From NCBI GenBank assembly GCA_018268675.1, contig JAFDWB010000009.1, forward strand, positions 62,001-126,000: 64,000 nt of DNA, read 5' to 3'. Shown piece by piece: positions 15,952 through 24,379 of this stretch. Origin of the DNA: Actinomycetota bacterium (GTDB lineage: Bacteria > Actinomycetota > Thermoleophilia > Solirubrobacterales > 70-9). A model generated the notes under the pieces. It was not told the DNA's origin and searched no databases. It saw only the letters and a program-made list of their open reading frames with translations. The translations under genes and the position numbers were made by a program. Position 1 is the first letter of the stretch. Each line of letters begins with the position of its first letter.

Positions 15952-18537
15952 ATGGAGCACCGACCGTGGCGGGCCCGCGCGGTGGCAGGGGAGACCCTGC
16001 CGCCGCCGGACCGTGCCCGGTCGTTCGACGTGGCGGTGGTCGGCGGCGGGCTGGTCGGGTTGCAGGCGGCGCTGCGGATCGTCGCCGAGGCGCCGGGGAC
16101 CGGCGTGGCGGTGCTCGAGCGGGATGTCTGCGGCGCCGGTGCGTCGGGGCGTAACGGGGGTCAGCTCCACTCCTGGTGGGACCGGGCCGGCGCGCTGGAG
16201 GTGGCGTGCGGCGAAGCCGAGGCGGTGCGGCTGGCGCGGGCGACCGAGGCGGGCATCGACGAGCTGGTCGAGCTCGCCCGGCGCCGGCCCGAGGTCGGGC
16301 TGCGCCAGGACGGCTGGGTCTGGACCGCGGCGAGCGCGGCGCAGGTCGGCAGCTGGGACGCGGTGGTCGCCAGGGCGCGTGAGCTCGGCGGGGACCCGTA
16401 CCGCGAGGTGCCGGCACCGGAGCTCGAGCGGCGCAGCGGATCGCCGCTGGTGCGGGCCGCGATCGAGGAGCCGCGCGGCGGCTCGCTCTTCCCGCCGGGG
16501 CTGGTCGCGGCGCTGCGCGAGGAGGCGCTCGCCGCGGGGGTCGAGATCTTCGAGCGCACGCCGGTGCGGGGGCTGTGGGCCGGATCGCGGTCGCGGCTCG
16601 CCACCGCGGCGGGCGAGATCACGGCCGGCGCCGTGGTGCTGGCGACGAACGCCTGGGCGGCCCGACTGCCGGCGCTGCGCAGGCGCCTCTTCGTGGTCGG
16701 CAGCGACATGGTGCTGACGGCCCCCGTCCCCGATCTTCTCGCCGCGCGGGGGTGGAGCGGTGGAGAGGCGGTCTGCGATTCGCAGGCCCGCGTCCTCTAC
16801 TGGACCGCGACGCCCGACGGCCGGGTCGCGTTCGGCCGCGGTGGCGGCCGGATCGCCCCGTTCAACCGGATCGCCACGCGCTTCGAGGGCGCCTCGCGCT
16901 GGAGCGAGGACGCGGCGGCGGCGATGCGCCGCACGCTCCCTTATATGGATGGGGTCGAGATCGAGGCGTCCTGGAGCGGCGCCGTCGACCGGACCGTCGA
17001 CGGCCTGCCGCTGCTGGGCCGGCTCGAGGCCGGCGCGAACGTCTTCTACGGGGTCGGCTGGAGCGGTTCGGGCGTCGTGCCGTCGATCGTCGGCGGCCGG
17101 GTGCTGGCCGGGCTCGCGCTGGGGCGCGAGGACGAGTGGACCCGCTCGCCGCTCGTCGACCGCGCGGCGCCGGCGTTCCCCCCCGAGCCGCTGCGCACCC
17201 TCGGCGCCGGCCTCGTCCGCGAAGGCGTGCGGCGGGTGGCGGCGGCCGAGGACGAGGGACGGGAGCCGTCGCGCCCCGCCCGCGCGCTGGCGTCGCTTAC
17301 CCCGACCGCGCCGGCGCGCGGCGCTCCACCCACGCCCCCCGCCTCCCAAGCTTCCGAGCTTTGCCGCCACATATGGCCGAAAAGCTCGGAAGCAGGTGGG
17401 GCGGCCCCGGAGCCCTTCGATGCTGCGGCGGCGGCCGCCTATGTCGCGGGCCACCCCTTGTTGGCCCCGCGGGTCGGCGCGGTCGAGTCGGTCGAACGGC
17501 CCGACGAAGGCAACATCAACGAGGTCTACCTGGTCCGCGGCGAGCGCGGCGGGGTGGTGTTGAAGCAGGGCCTGCCCTGGGTGCGGATCCTCCGCGACTG
17601 GCCGCTGAGCGCCGAGCGCACCGCCCGCGAGGCGCACCTGATGGCGACCTGGGAGCCGTTCGGCGAGGGCCTCGTCCCGGAGCTGATCGACTACGACGCC
17701 GAGCGCCACGTGCTGACGATGGAACTGGTCGAGGACCACCTGATCTACCGCGAGGCGCTGGCCCAGGGGGAGGTGCACGCCGATGCCGCCGCGGCGCTCG
17801 GCGCCCTGCTCGCCCGGGCGGCCTTCCACACCTCGAGCTTCCGACTCGATCCGCCGCAGCTCGCCGCCGCCGCGGCGGCGGCCGAGAACCCGGAGATGCA
17901 CCAGCTGATGGAGCAGGTCGTCTACGAGCAGCCCTACGCGGGCGATCCGCGCAACACCTACGACGAGGAGGTGGCGCCGACGGTCGCGGCGCTCGCCCGC
18001 GACCGCGCCTACCGCCGCGGCATCGGGGCCCTGAAGATCGCCCACCGCACGCGCGGCGAAGCGCTCCTGCACGGCGACCTCCACACCGGCAGCGTGATGG
18101 TCGCGCCCGGCTCGGTGCGGGTGATCGACGCCGAGTTCGCCCGCTACGGCCCGGTCGCCTGGGACGTCGGCGAGCTGTGGGCCCACGAGCGGATCGCCGC
18201 CGTCTGCCTGGCGGCGCGGGGCGAGCCGGCCGCGGCGGCCGCGGCGACGCTGGTGGCGACGACCTGGGAGGGGTTCGGCGCGCAGCTCCGTGAGCTGTGG
18301 CCCGAGCGCCGCGACCGGACCTTCGCCGACGACTTCGTCGAGGACTGGCTGGCGGAGGTCCGCGCGCCGGCGGTGCGCTTCGCCGGCGCCGAGATCGCTC
18401 GCCGGGTGATCGGGATCGGCAAGGCCGACGAGGTCGAGGAACTGCCACGCGAGCTGCGCGCCGCGGTCGCCGCGCAGCTGCTCGAGGAAGCGCACGCGGC
18501 GGTCTGCCGCGGGGAGGGGGCGGCGTGGCCGACCTGA
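15952..18537 (+). CDS. fusion: FAD-dependent DadA-like oxidase + MtnK-like kinase
   Basis: One open frame of 861 residues. Residues 1-455 are a D-amino-acid-oxidase-fold flavoprotein (dinucleotide motif VAVVGGGLVGLQAALR, GASGRNGGQLHSW, C-terminal FAD motif NVFYGVGWSGSGVVPSIVGG). Residues about 482-861 are a methylthioribose-kinase-like phosphotransferase (DEGNINEVYLVRG, VVLKQGLPWVRILRDWPLSA, catalytic loop LLHGDLHTGS near 704-713, metal-binding VIDAEFARYG). Between them a Pro/Ala linker is encoded partly by a perfect palindrome (17351-17392). There is no stop or good internal start, so the two are translated as one polypeptide. It likely oxidises an amine or amino sugar and phosphorylates a sugar in the same pathway; substrate unknown. 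Confidence 0.85.
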   Translation: MEHRPWRARAVAGETLPPPDRARSFDVAVVGGGLVGLQAALRIVAEAPGTGVAVLERDVCGAGASGRNGGQLHSWWDRAGALEVACGEAEAVRLARATEAGIDELVELARRRPEVGLRQDGWVWTAASAAQVGSWDAVVARARELGGDPYREVPAPELERRSGSPLVRAAIEEPRGGSLFPPGLVAALREEALAAGVEIFERTPVRGLWAGSRSRLATAAGEITAGAVVLATNAWAARLPALRRRLFVVGSDMVLTAPVPDLLAARGWSGGEAVCDSQARVLYWTATPDGRVAFGRGGGRIAPFNRIATRFEGASRWSEDAAAAMRRTLPYMDGVEIEASWSGAVDRTVDGLPLLGRLEAGANVFYGVGWSGSGVVPSIVGGRVLAGLALGREDEWTRSPLVDRAAPAFPPEPLRTLGAGLVREGVRRVAAAEDEGREPSRPARALASLTPTAPARGAPPTPPASQASELCRHIWPKSSEAGGAAPEPFDAAAAAAYVAGHPLLAPRVGAVESVERPDEGNINEVYLVRGERGGVVLKQGLPWVRILRDWPLSAERTAREAHLMATWEPFGEGLVPELIDYDAERHVLTMELVEDHLIYREALAQGEVHADAAAALGALLARAAFHTSSFRLDPPQLAAAAAAAENPEMHQLMEQVVYEQPYAGDPRNTYDEEVAPTVAALARDRAYRRGIGALKIAHRTRGEALLHGDLHTGSVMVAPGSVRVIDAEFARYGPVAWDVGELWAHERIAAVCLAARGEPAAAAAATLVATTWEGFGAQLRELWPERRDRTFADDFVEDWLAEVRAPAVRFAGAEIARRVIGIGKADEVEELPRELRAAVAAQLLEEAHAAVCRGEGAAWPT
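17351..17392. repeat. palindrome inside the oxidase-kinase fusion
   Basis: CTTCCGAGCTTT at 17351-17362 is exactly complementary to AAAGCTCGGAAG at 17381-17392, with GCC/GGC nested and CATATG in the loop. It is 42 bases (14 codons), keeps the frame open and supplies the linker residues around SELCRHIWPKSSE. It has the same architecture as the intergenic palindromes; the CATATG loop is shared with the element at 34349. Confidence 0.85.
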
Positions 18538-19274
18538 GCGACGACTTGGCGGCGGCGGTCGAGATCGCGGCGGCGGCGGGCGCCCTGCTGCGGGAGCGCT
18601 TCCACGCCGGCCTCGACACGCCGAGCTTCAAGGGCTCGCGGCGCGACGTCGTCACCGCCGCCGACACCGACGCCGAGCAGCTGATCCTGGCGGCGATCGC
18701 GGACCGCTGGCCCGGGGATTCGGTGCTCGCCGAGGAGAGCGGCTCGACCGACCGCGGCTCGGAGCGCGTCTGGTGCGTCGACCCGCTCGACGGGACGACG
18801 AACTTCGCCGCCGGGGTGCCGCACTTCGCCGTCGCCCTCTGCCTCGCGGTGGCGGGGGAGCCGCGGCTCGCCGTGACCCACGACCCGCTGCGCGGCGAGA
18901 CCGGCGCGGCGGCGCTCGGCGAGCCGACCCGGCTGGACGGCGCGCCGGTGCGGGTCCGCCGGCCGCTGCATCTCGAAGAATCGGTGATCGCCGACAACCT
19001 GCCGACCGAGGCCGCGGGCGGCGGCGCGCTGCGCCGGCCGCTCGAACCGGCGCGCGGCCTACGCGAGACCGGCTCGATGGCGCTCGACCTGCTCTGGGTC
19101 GCCGCCGGTCGCTTCGACGCGATGGCCTACCGCCGCTCCGACCGCCTCTGGGACTACCTGGGCGGCGAGCTGCTGGTCCGTGGCGCGGGCGGCGCGGTGC
19201 GCGAGCTTGAGCACATCCCTGGCTTCGCCCTCGCCGGCGACGCCGCGTTCATCGCCGAGATCGGAGGCCCCTGA
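18525..19274 (+). CDS. inositol-monophosphatase-family phosphatase
   Basis: A 249-residue metal-dependent phosphatase. Motif 1 appears as VLAEESGSTDRG followed by motif 2 VWCVDPLDGTTNFAAGVPHF, with the metal-binding Asp residues and the GTTNF loop intact; motif 3 appears as DRLWDYLGGELLVRGAGG, where Trp-Asp-Tyr replaces the usual WDxAAG. GTG start at 18525 has GGGGAGGGGG upstream and lies inside the end of the fusion gene. Family members remove phosphate from inositol, fructose or histidinol phosphates; here a sugar phosphate from the same operon is the likely substrate. Confidence 0.85.
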   Translation: MADLSDDLAAAVEIAAAAGALLRERFHAGLDTPSFKGSRRDVVTAADTDAEQLILAAIADRWPGDSVLAEESGSTDRGSERVWCVDPLDGTTNFAAGVPHFAVALCLAVAGEPRLAVTHDPLRGETGAAALGEPTRLDGAPVRVRRPLHLEESVIADNLPTEAAGGGALRRPLEPARGLRETGSMALDLLWVAAGRFDAMAYRRSDRLWDYLGGELLVRGAGGAVRELEHIPGFALAGDAAFIAEIGGP

Positions 19275-20749
19275 TGACGACCACCGCGACCGACTGGCGC
19301 GCCCGCGCCGCGGCGCTGCCGCTGCCCGCCCACGCGTTCCTCGACGGCGAGCCGTTCGTCGGGACGGGGGAGAGGCTGGCGGCGACCAGCCCGCTGCGCA
19401 CGGGGGCGCTGGCCGAGCTGCCGCTCTGTGACGAGCGCGAGGTCGACGCCGCGGTCGCCGCGGCGCGGCGCGCCTTCGATGGCGGTGCCTGGTCGCAGGC
19501 CGGGCCGCGCGAGCGCAAGCGGGTGATGCACGCCTTCGTCGACCTGCTGGCGGCGCACCGCGAGGAGCTGGCGCTGCTGATCACGCTGGAGACCGGCAAG
19601 GCGATCCGCGACGCGCTGCGGGAGATCGACTCGGCGGGCCGGGAGCTGCGGTTCTTCGCCGAGGCCGTCGACAAGGTCTACGGCGACGTGGTGCCGACCC
19701 CGCCGGAGGCGTTCGGCTACTCGGCCCGCGAGCCGGTCGGCGTCGTCGCCGCGGTCACCCCCTGGAACTTCCCGGTGATGATGCCGGTGTACAAGCTCGG
19801 CCCGGCGCTCGCGGCGGGCAACTCGGTGGTGCTGAAGCCGGCCGAGGAGTCGAGCCTGGCGGGCGTGCGGCTGGTCGAATTGGGCGCCGAGGCGGGCCTC
19901 CCGGACGGGGTCCTGAACGCGGTCACCGGCAGCGGCGAGGTGACCGGCCGGGCGCTCGGCCTCCACCCCGACGTCGACGTCGTGACCTTCACCGGCTCGA
20001 CCGCGGTCGGCAAGCTGTTCCTCCGCTACGCGGGCGAATCGAACATGAAGTCGGTCTGGCTCGAGTGCGGCGGCAAGTCGCCGCAGATCGTCCTCGCCGA
20101 CGCGCCCGACCTCGAGCGCGCCGCCGCCTTCGTCGCCGAGGGGATCTTCCACGGGGCCGGGGAGGTCTGCAACGCCGGCTCGCGACTGATCGTCGAGGAG
20201 GGGATCCACGACGACTTCGTCGAGCTGGTCGTGCGCGAGAGCGCGAGCTGGGCGCCCGGCGACCCGCTCGACGAGGCGACCGTGGTCGGCCCGCTGGTCG
20301 ACCGCACCCAGTTCGAGCGGGTGGTCGACTACATCGGCGTCGGGCGCGCCGAAGGGGCGGTCGTCGCCACCGGTGGCGGCCCGGCCGCGGTCGAGCTGGG
20401 GGTCGAGCCGACCGTGCTCACCGGCGTCGACCCGGCGATGCGGGTCGCCCGCGAGGAGATCTTCGGGCCCGTCCTGGCGACGATCGGCACCGCCGCCGAC
20501 GATGTCGCCGCCGTCGCCAACGATTCGATCTTCGGCCTCGCCGCCGGCGTCTGGACCAGCGACGTCCGCCGCGCCCACCGCCTCGCCCGCGAACTGGACG
20601 CCGGCTCGGTCTACGTCAACACCTACGACCGGGGCGAAAACTCCCTCCCCTTCGGCGGCTACAAGCAGTCCGGCATCGGCGTCGACCGCTCCCTCCACGC
20701 GTTCGAGAAGTACACCCGCCTGAAGACCGTCTGGTTCGACCTGAGTTGA
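19274..20749 (+). CDS. NAD(P)-dependent aldehyde dehydrogenase
   Basis: A 491-residue ALDH of normal length. Cofactor-binding TPWNFPVMMPVYKLGPALAA, catalytic Glu264 in LECGGKSPQ, catalytic Cys299 in GEVCNAG, and the C-terminal NTYDRGENSLPFGGYKQSGI are all present. The ATG overlaps the phosphatase stop, so it is the last gene of the operon. Likely oxidises an aldehyde released by the oxidase of the fusion protein to the acid; closest in look to gamma-glutamyl-gamma-aminobutyraldehyde or betaine aldehyde dehydrogenases. Confidence 0.9.
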   Translation: MTTTATDWRARAAALPLPAHAFLDGEPFVGTGERLAATSPLRTGALAELPLCDEREVDAAVAAARRAFDGGAWSQAGPRERKRVMHAFVDLLAAHREELALLITLETGKAIRDALREIDSAGRELRFFAEAVDKVYGDVVPTPPEAFGYSAREPVGVVAAVTPWNFPVMMPVYKLGPALAAGNSVVLKPAEESSLAGVRLVELGAEAGLPDGVLNAVTGSGEVTGRALGLHPDVDVVTFTGSTAVGKLFLRYAGESNMKSVWLECGGKSPQIVLADAPDLERAAAFVAEGIFHGAGEVCNAGSRLIVEEGIHDDFVELVVRESASWAPGDPLDEATVVGPLVDRTQFERVVDYIGVGRAEGAVVATGGGPAAVELGVEPTVLTGVDPAMRVAREEIFGPVLATIGTAADDVAAVANDSIFGLAAGVWTSDVRRAHRLARELDAGSVYVNTYDRGENSLPFGGYKQSGIGVDRSLHAFEKYTRLKTVWFDLS

Positions 20750-20947
20750 GCGAGGGTCTGCGACCGCCGAGGAGACCCACGCCCTGAAGGATGGTGGATC
20801 GCGCGCCGTGCCGATCAGCGGCCTGCGGGCGTAGGGGTGTAGTGCGCAGAATGCGAAGTTCAGATCAGGTGGCACCAACAGGTGCCGGTAGAAGGAGCTG
20901 TCGCCGGCGCCGCCACCCGGCCCACGCCCGCCCGAAAGCGGGTTGTG

Positions 20948-21235
20948 TCAGGCGCGGGCGGCTTCGAGGCCGGCGACGATCTCTTCCAGACGCGGCCGCT
21001 TCTCGGCCTCGGTGACGAAGCCGACGATCGGGGGCTGCTCGAAGGTCAGGGTGACCTGGACCATCTTCACCTTCTCGCCGCCGAACAGCTTCTTGCGCTT
21101 CTCGAATTCGTTCCAGTCCACGCTCTTGAAGGAGGCGATCGGGAGGCGGCTCTTGGGGTCGCCGCCGCGCTGCTTTTCGAGCCACTCGCCGTCGAGCACG
21201 AGGCTCTCGTTGCTTTCACCCTGGACGGAGATCAC
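20948..21235 (-). CDS. small hypothetical protein
   Basis: A 95-residue protein starting VISVQGESNESLVLDGEWLE. It is rich in Lys and Glu with hydrophobic strands (KVKMVQVTLTFEQPPIVGFV) and a C-terminal helix (RPRLEEIVAGLEAARA). No signal peptide or membrane segment. I recognise no family. The GTG at 21235 is uncertain, since the frame is open upstream and no clear ribosome site is visible. It is divergent from the P1 peptidase, with 42 bases between. Codon use fits its neighbours, so it is probably real. Confidence 0.6.
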   Translation of the reverse strand: MISVQGESNESLVLDGEWLEKQRGGDPKSRLPIASFKSVDWNEFEKRKKLFGGEKVKMVQVTLTFEQPPIVGFVTEAEKRPRLEEIVAGLEAARA

Positions 21236-21277
21236 GCGGCGAACATATCCCACGGCGTGGCGGATAGGTTCTCCGAC

Positions 21278-22420
21278 ATGGCCGGCGACCCGCTGCTCCG
21301 CACCCCCGCCGGCCGGGAGCGTGCCCGGGGCCTCGGGGTCCCGTTCGAGGGGCGGCCCGGCGCGTTCGGGGCCATCACCGACGTGCCGGGGGTCGAGGTC
21401 GGGCACGCGACGGTGATCGCGGGCGAGGGCGCGCGGACCGGGGTCACGGCGATCCATCCGCGGGGGCGGGCGGACCCTGGAGATCCGTGCGCGGCCGGGA
21501 TGTTCTCCTTCAACGGCAACGGGGAGATGACCGGGGCGGCCTGGGTGGAGGAGTCCGGCACGGCCTCGCTGCCGATCACGCTGACGAACACCCACGCGGT
21601 TGGGGCCGCGCACGCCGGGACCGTCGCCTGGGTGGCGCGCCACCACCCAGCCCTGGCGGAGCTGTGGCTGCTGCCGATCGTGGCGGAGACCTGGGACGGC
21701 GTGCTGAACGACATCAACGGCGGGCATGTGACCGAGGAGGTGGTGCACGCGGCGCTGGACGGGGCGCGGCCGGGGCCGGTGGAGGAGGGTTCGGTGGGCG
21801 GCGGCACCGGGATGGTCTGTTACGGCTTCAAGGGCGGGGCGGGGACGGCGTCGCGGCTGGTGGCGGTCGACGGGGTCGACTACACCTTCGGCGCCTACGT
21901 GCAGGCCAACTTCGGCGCGCCGGGCGAGTTCGTCCTCGCCGGCGTCCCGGTCGGTCGCGCGCTCGCCGAGGGGGCGCCCGGGGACGGGGCCCCGAGGGGC
22001 GGGCCGCCGCCGGGGGCCGGCTCGGTGATCGTGGTGCTCGCGACCGACGCGCCGCTGCTGGCGCCGCAGTGCAAGGCCCTGGCGCGCCGCGCGGTGCTCG
22101 GGCTCGGCCGCACCGGGACGTCGGGCTCGCACTTCTCGGGCGATCTCGTGCTCGCCTTCTCGACCGCCAACCCCGGCGCGTTCCGGCGCGGGATCCCCGG
22201 CGGCTCGGAGGGCGCGGCGGGTCGGCTCGATTTCCTCCAGTGGGATGCCCTCGACCCCTGCTACCGCGCCGTGGTCGAAGCGGTCGAGGAGGCGGTGCTG
22301 AACGCCCTCGTCGCCAACCAGCCGATGACGGGGAAGGGCGGCGCGACCGTCCCGGCGCTCCCCCACGACCGGGTGCGGGCGCTGCTCGCCGCCGCCGGTC
22401 GCCTCGACGGTCCCGCCTGA
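21278..22420 (+). CDS. P1 family (DmpA-like) peptidase
   Basis: A 380-residue Ntn-fold, self-cleaving aminopeptidase family member. The autocleavage site and nucleophile lie in EEGSVGGGTGM, with Ser at about 172; other family marks are ITDVPGVEVGHATV, GMFSFNGNGEMTGAAWVEES, ITLTNTHAVG and the C-terminal PMTGKGGATVPALP. The protein should split before the Ser into alpha and beta chains. DmpA enzymes cut D- or beta-amino acid amides and N-terminal residues. It stands alone, so its physiological substrate is not indicated. Confidence 0.92.
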   Translation: MAGDPLLRTPAGRERARGLGVPFEGRPGAFGAITDVPGVEVGHATVIAGEGARTGVTAIHPRGRADPGDPCAAGMFSFNGNGEMTGAAWVEESGTASLPITLTNTHAVGAAHAGTVAWVARHHPALAELWLLPIVAETWDGVLNDINGGHVTEEVVHAALDGARPGPVEEGSVGGGTGMVCYGFKGGAGTASRLVAVDGVDYTFGAYVQANFGAPGEFVLAGVPVGRALAEGAPGDGAPRGGPPPGAGSVIVVLATDAPLLAPQCKALARRAVLGLGRTGTSGSHFSGDLVLAFSTANPGAFRRGIPGGSEGAAGRLDFLQWDALDPCYRAVVEAVEEAVLNALVANQPMTGKGGATVPALPHDRVRALLAAAGRLDGPA

Positions 22421-22574
22421 CCCGTCTGGCGGCGCTCGCCGACCTCGCGGCCGGCCGAGCGGCGCCGGGTGGCCGCGCCGGCCAAGAGGAGACCGCAGAG
22501 TCATCCACCGCGCCCGCCTCCTTGTTCTAGGCTCGATATAGGTCGATTTGGGCGATCGCGGAGGAGGGCTTGAG

Positions 22575-24266
22575 ATGAGGAAGATCTGGGTTTCGCTGAC
22601 GGCGCTGTTCGTGGTGGCAGGGCTCGCGGCGTTCGGGGCTCCCGCCGCGCCCGCGGCGGAATCGCTGGTCAACACCGGCAGCCCGGCCTCGCCGTTCCCG
22701 CAGAACAAGCAGAACGAGCCGTCGATCGCGGTGGATCCCCTGCATCCGGAAGTGATGGTGGCCGGGTCCAATGACGAGATCGACGAGGGGCCGTGCGCAG
22801 GCAGCGAATGTCCGTTCGTGCAGGGCGTCGGCAACTCGGGCGTCTACTTCTCCTTCGACGGCGGCGCCGCCTGGACGCAGCCCACCTACACCGGCTACAG
22901 CGATCGCACCGGGACCCCCGGGACGGGCCCGATCGGGACGCTCCCGCACTACGACACCAACGGCCTCGTCTCCGACGGCGACCCGTCCCTGGCCTTCGGG
23001 CCGGCCCCGAGCGGCAACGGCTTCTCCTGGGCGGCGGGCTCCCGCCTCTACTACACGAACCTGGCCTCGAACTTCGCCACCAAACGCAACGAGTTCACGT
23101 TCAAGGGTGTCGAGGCGATCGCCGTCTCCCACACCGACAACCTGGCCGCGGCGGCGGCGGGCGAAGCCTCGGCCTGGAGCGAACCCTCCATCGTCACCAC
23201 CCAGTTCCAGACTTCGGCGACCTTCTCCGACAAGCCCGCCTTCACCGCCGACGACGCGGCGACCAGCCCGTACTTCGGCTACGCCTACGTCTGCTACAGC
23301 CGCTTCCAGGGCGAAGGCCCGGGGGTGACGATCTCCTTCAGCCGCTCCCGCGACGGCGGCGAAACCTGGTCCATGCCGCTGCGGCTGAGCAAACACAACG
23401 ACCCGAAAAAGCCGCCCGACCGCCAGGGATGCGCGGTCAAGACCGACAGCGAAGGCAACGTGTACGTCGTCTGGGAGGACGTGATCAAGGGGAAGAGCGT
23501 CTTCGAGATGGCGCGCTCGTCCGACGGAGGCGCCACCTTCGCGAAGCCGACCGTCGTCGCCAACGTCACCGACGTCGGCACCTTCGACGGCGTCCGCTCG
23601 ATCTCGTTCGACGGCATCGCCGGGGCCCGGACCAGCTCGTTCCCCAGCCTCAGCATCGCCAACGGCGCCCCCAGCGGCATCGGCGCCCCGAACACGATCG
23701 CGCTCGGCTGGTCCGACGGCTCCGAAGGGCTGAACCACGAGCACGCGCTGGTGCAGCTCTCCTCCGACGGCGGCGCCGAATGGTCGACGCCGACCGCGGT
23801 CGAGGAACCCGGCGAACGGCCCGACTTCGCCTTCGTCGGCATCTCGCCGAACGGCACCGACCTCTACACGGTCTACGACTCGTTCCTCGACCCGTTCCGC
23901 GCAGACACGACGTCGACCCGCCGCTTCCAGGGCGTGGTCAGGCACACCGACTTGAACGGGACGACCCTCGGCGCCACGACCACGCTCTACCGCGGCCCGA
24001 TCGGCGACTCGCGGGCCTCGAGCTCGAACGCCCTGATCGACGGATTCCTCGGCGACTACAACAGCGTCACCGCGACCGACGAAGGCTGGATCGCCGTCTT
24101 CAACGACGCCCGCGCCGCGGCCGTCTGCCCGGCGATCGACACCTTCCGCCAGGAAATCGCCGCCGGCGTCAAAGGCGCGAAAGCCCCGGCCCCCGGGACG
24201 GAATGCCCCCCGACTTTCGGCAACACCGACATCTGGTCGGCGAGCGGGGCCGACCCGACGCCCTGA
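22575..24266 (+). CDS. secreted sialidase-like beta-propeller protein
   Basis: A 563-residue exported protein with a Sec signal peptide (RKIWVSLTALFVVAGLAAFG, cleavage after APAAPAA). The mature part carries BNR/Asp-box repeats spaced along the chain: YFSFDGGAAWTQP, FSRSRDGGETWSMP, ARSSDGGATF and QLSSDGGAEWSTP, as in a six-bladed propeller. The catalytic Arg triad of true sialidases cannot be assigned, so carbohydrate binding or glycosidase activity on another polymer is possible. No wall anchor is visible. It is a single gene with its own ribosome site (GGAGGGCTTGAG). Confidence 0.85.
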   Translation: MRKIWVSLTALFVVAGLAAFGAPAAPAAESLVNTGSPASPFPQNKQNEPSIAVDPLHPEVMVAGSNDEIDEGPCAGSECPFVQGVGNSGVYFSFDGGAAWTQPTYTGYSDRTGTPGTGPIGTLPHYDTNGLVSDGDPSLAFGPAPSGNGFSWAAGSRLYYTNLASNFATKRNEFTFKGVEAIAVSHTDNLAAAAAGEASAWSEPSIVTTQFQTSATFSDKPAFTADDAATSPYFGYAYVCYSRFQGEGPGVTISFSRSRDGGETWSMPLRLSKHNDPKKPPDRQGCAVKTDSEGNVYVVWEDVIKGKSVFEMARSSDGGATFAKPTVVANVTDVGTFDGVRSISFDGIAGARTSSFPSLSIANGAPSGIGAPNTIALGWSDGSEGLNHEHALVQLSSDGGAEWSTPTAVEEPGERPDFAFVGISPNGTDLYTVYDSFLDPFRADTTSTRRFQGVVRHTDLNGTTLGATTTLYRGPIGDSRASSSNALIDGFLGDYNSVTATDEGWIAVFNDARAAAVCPAIDTFRQEIAAGVKGAKAPAPGTECPPTFGNTDIWSASGADPTP

Positions 24267-24342
24267 GGTCGATCCGACGCGCCGGGATCGGCGGCGGCCG
24301 CCGTCCGCCGGGACACGGCTCCGCGGCCCCAGATGTGGTTAG

Positions 24343-24366
24343 ATAACGGACGGTACCGTCCGATAA
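24343..24366. promoter_or_regulatory. palindromic operator CGGACGGTACCGTCCG
   Basis: A perfect 16-bp palindrome (24347-24362) flanked by ATAA and ATAA, giving two inverted TAWCGGAC half-sites. It lies 14 bases before the TTG of the first LLM gene. The half-site recurs at 31777 and 35858. The IclR protein encoded at 35986 is the best candidate to bind. Confidence 0.7.
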
Positions 24367-24379
24367 GCGGGGTGAGTAG

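Noticed and set aside
20926-20945. Terminator hairpin CCCGC-CCGAAA-GCGGG after the small gene at 20948
   Set aside because: Stem of only five pairs without a T tract; too weak to call in GC-rich DNA.
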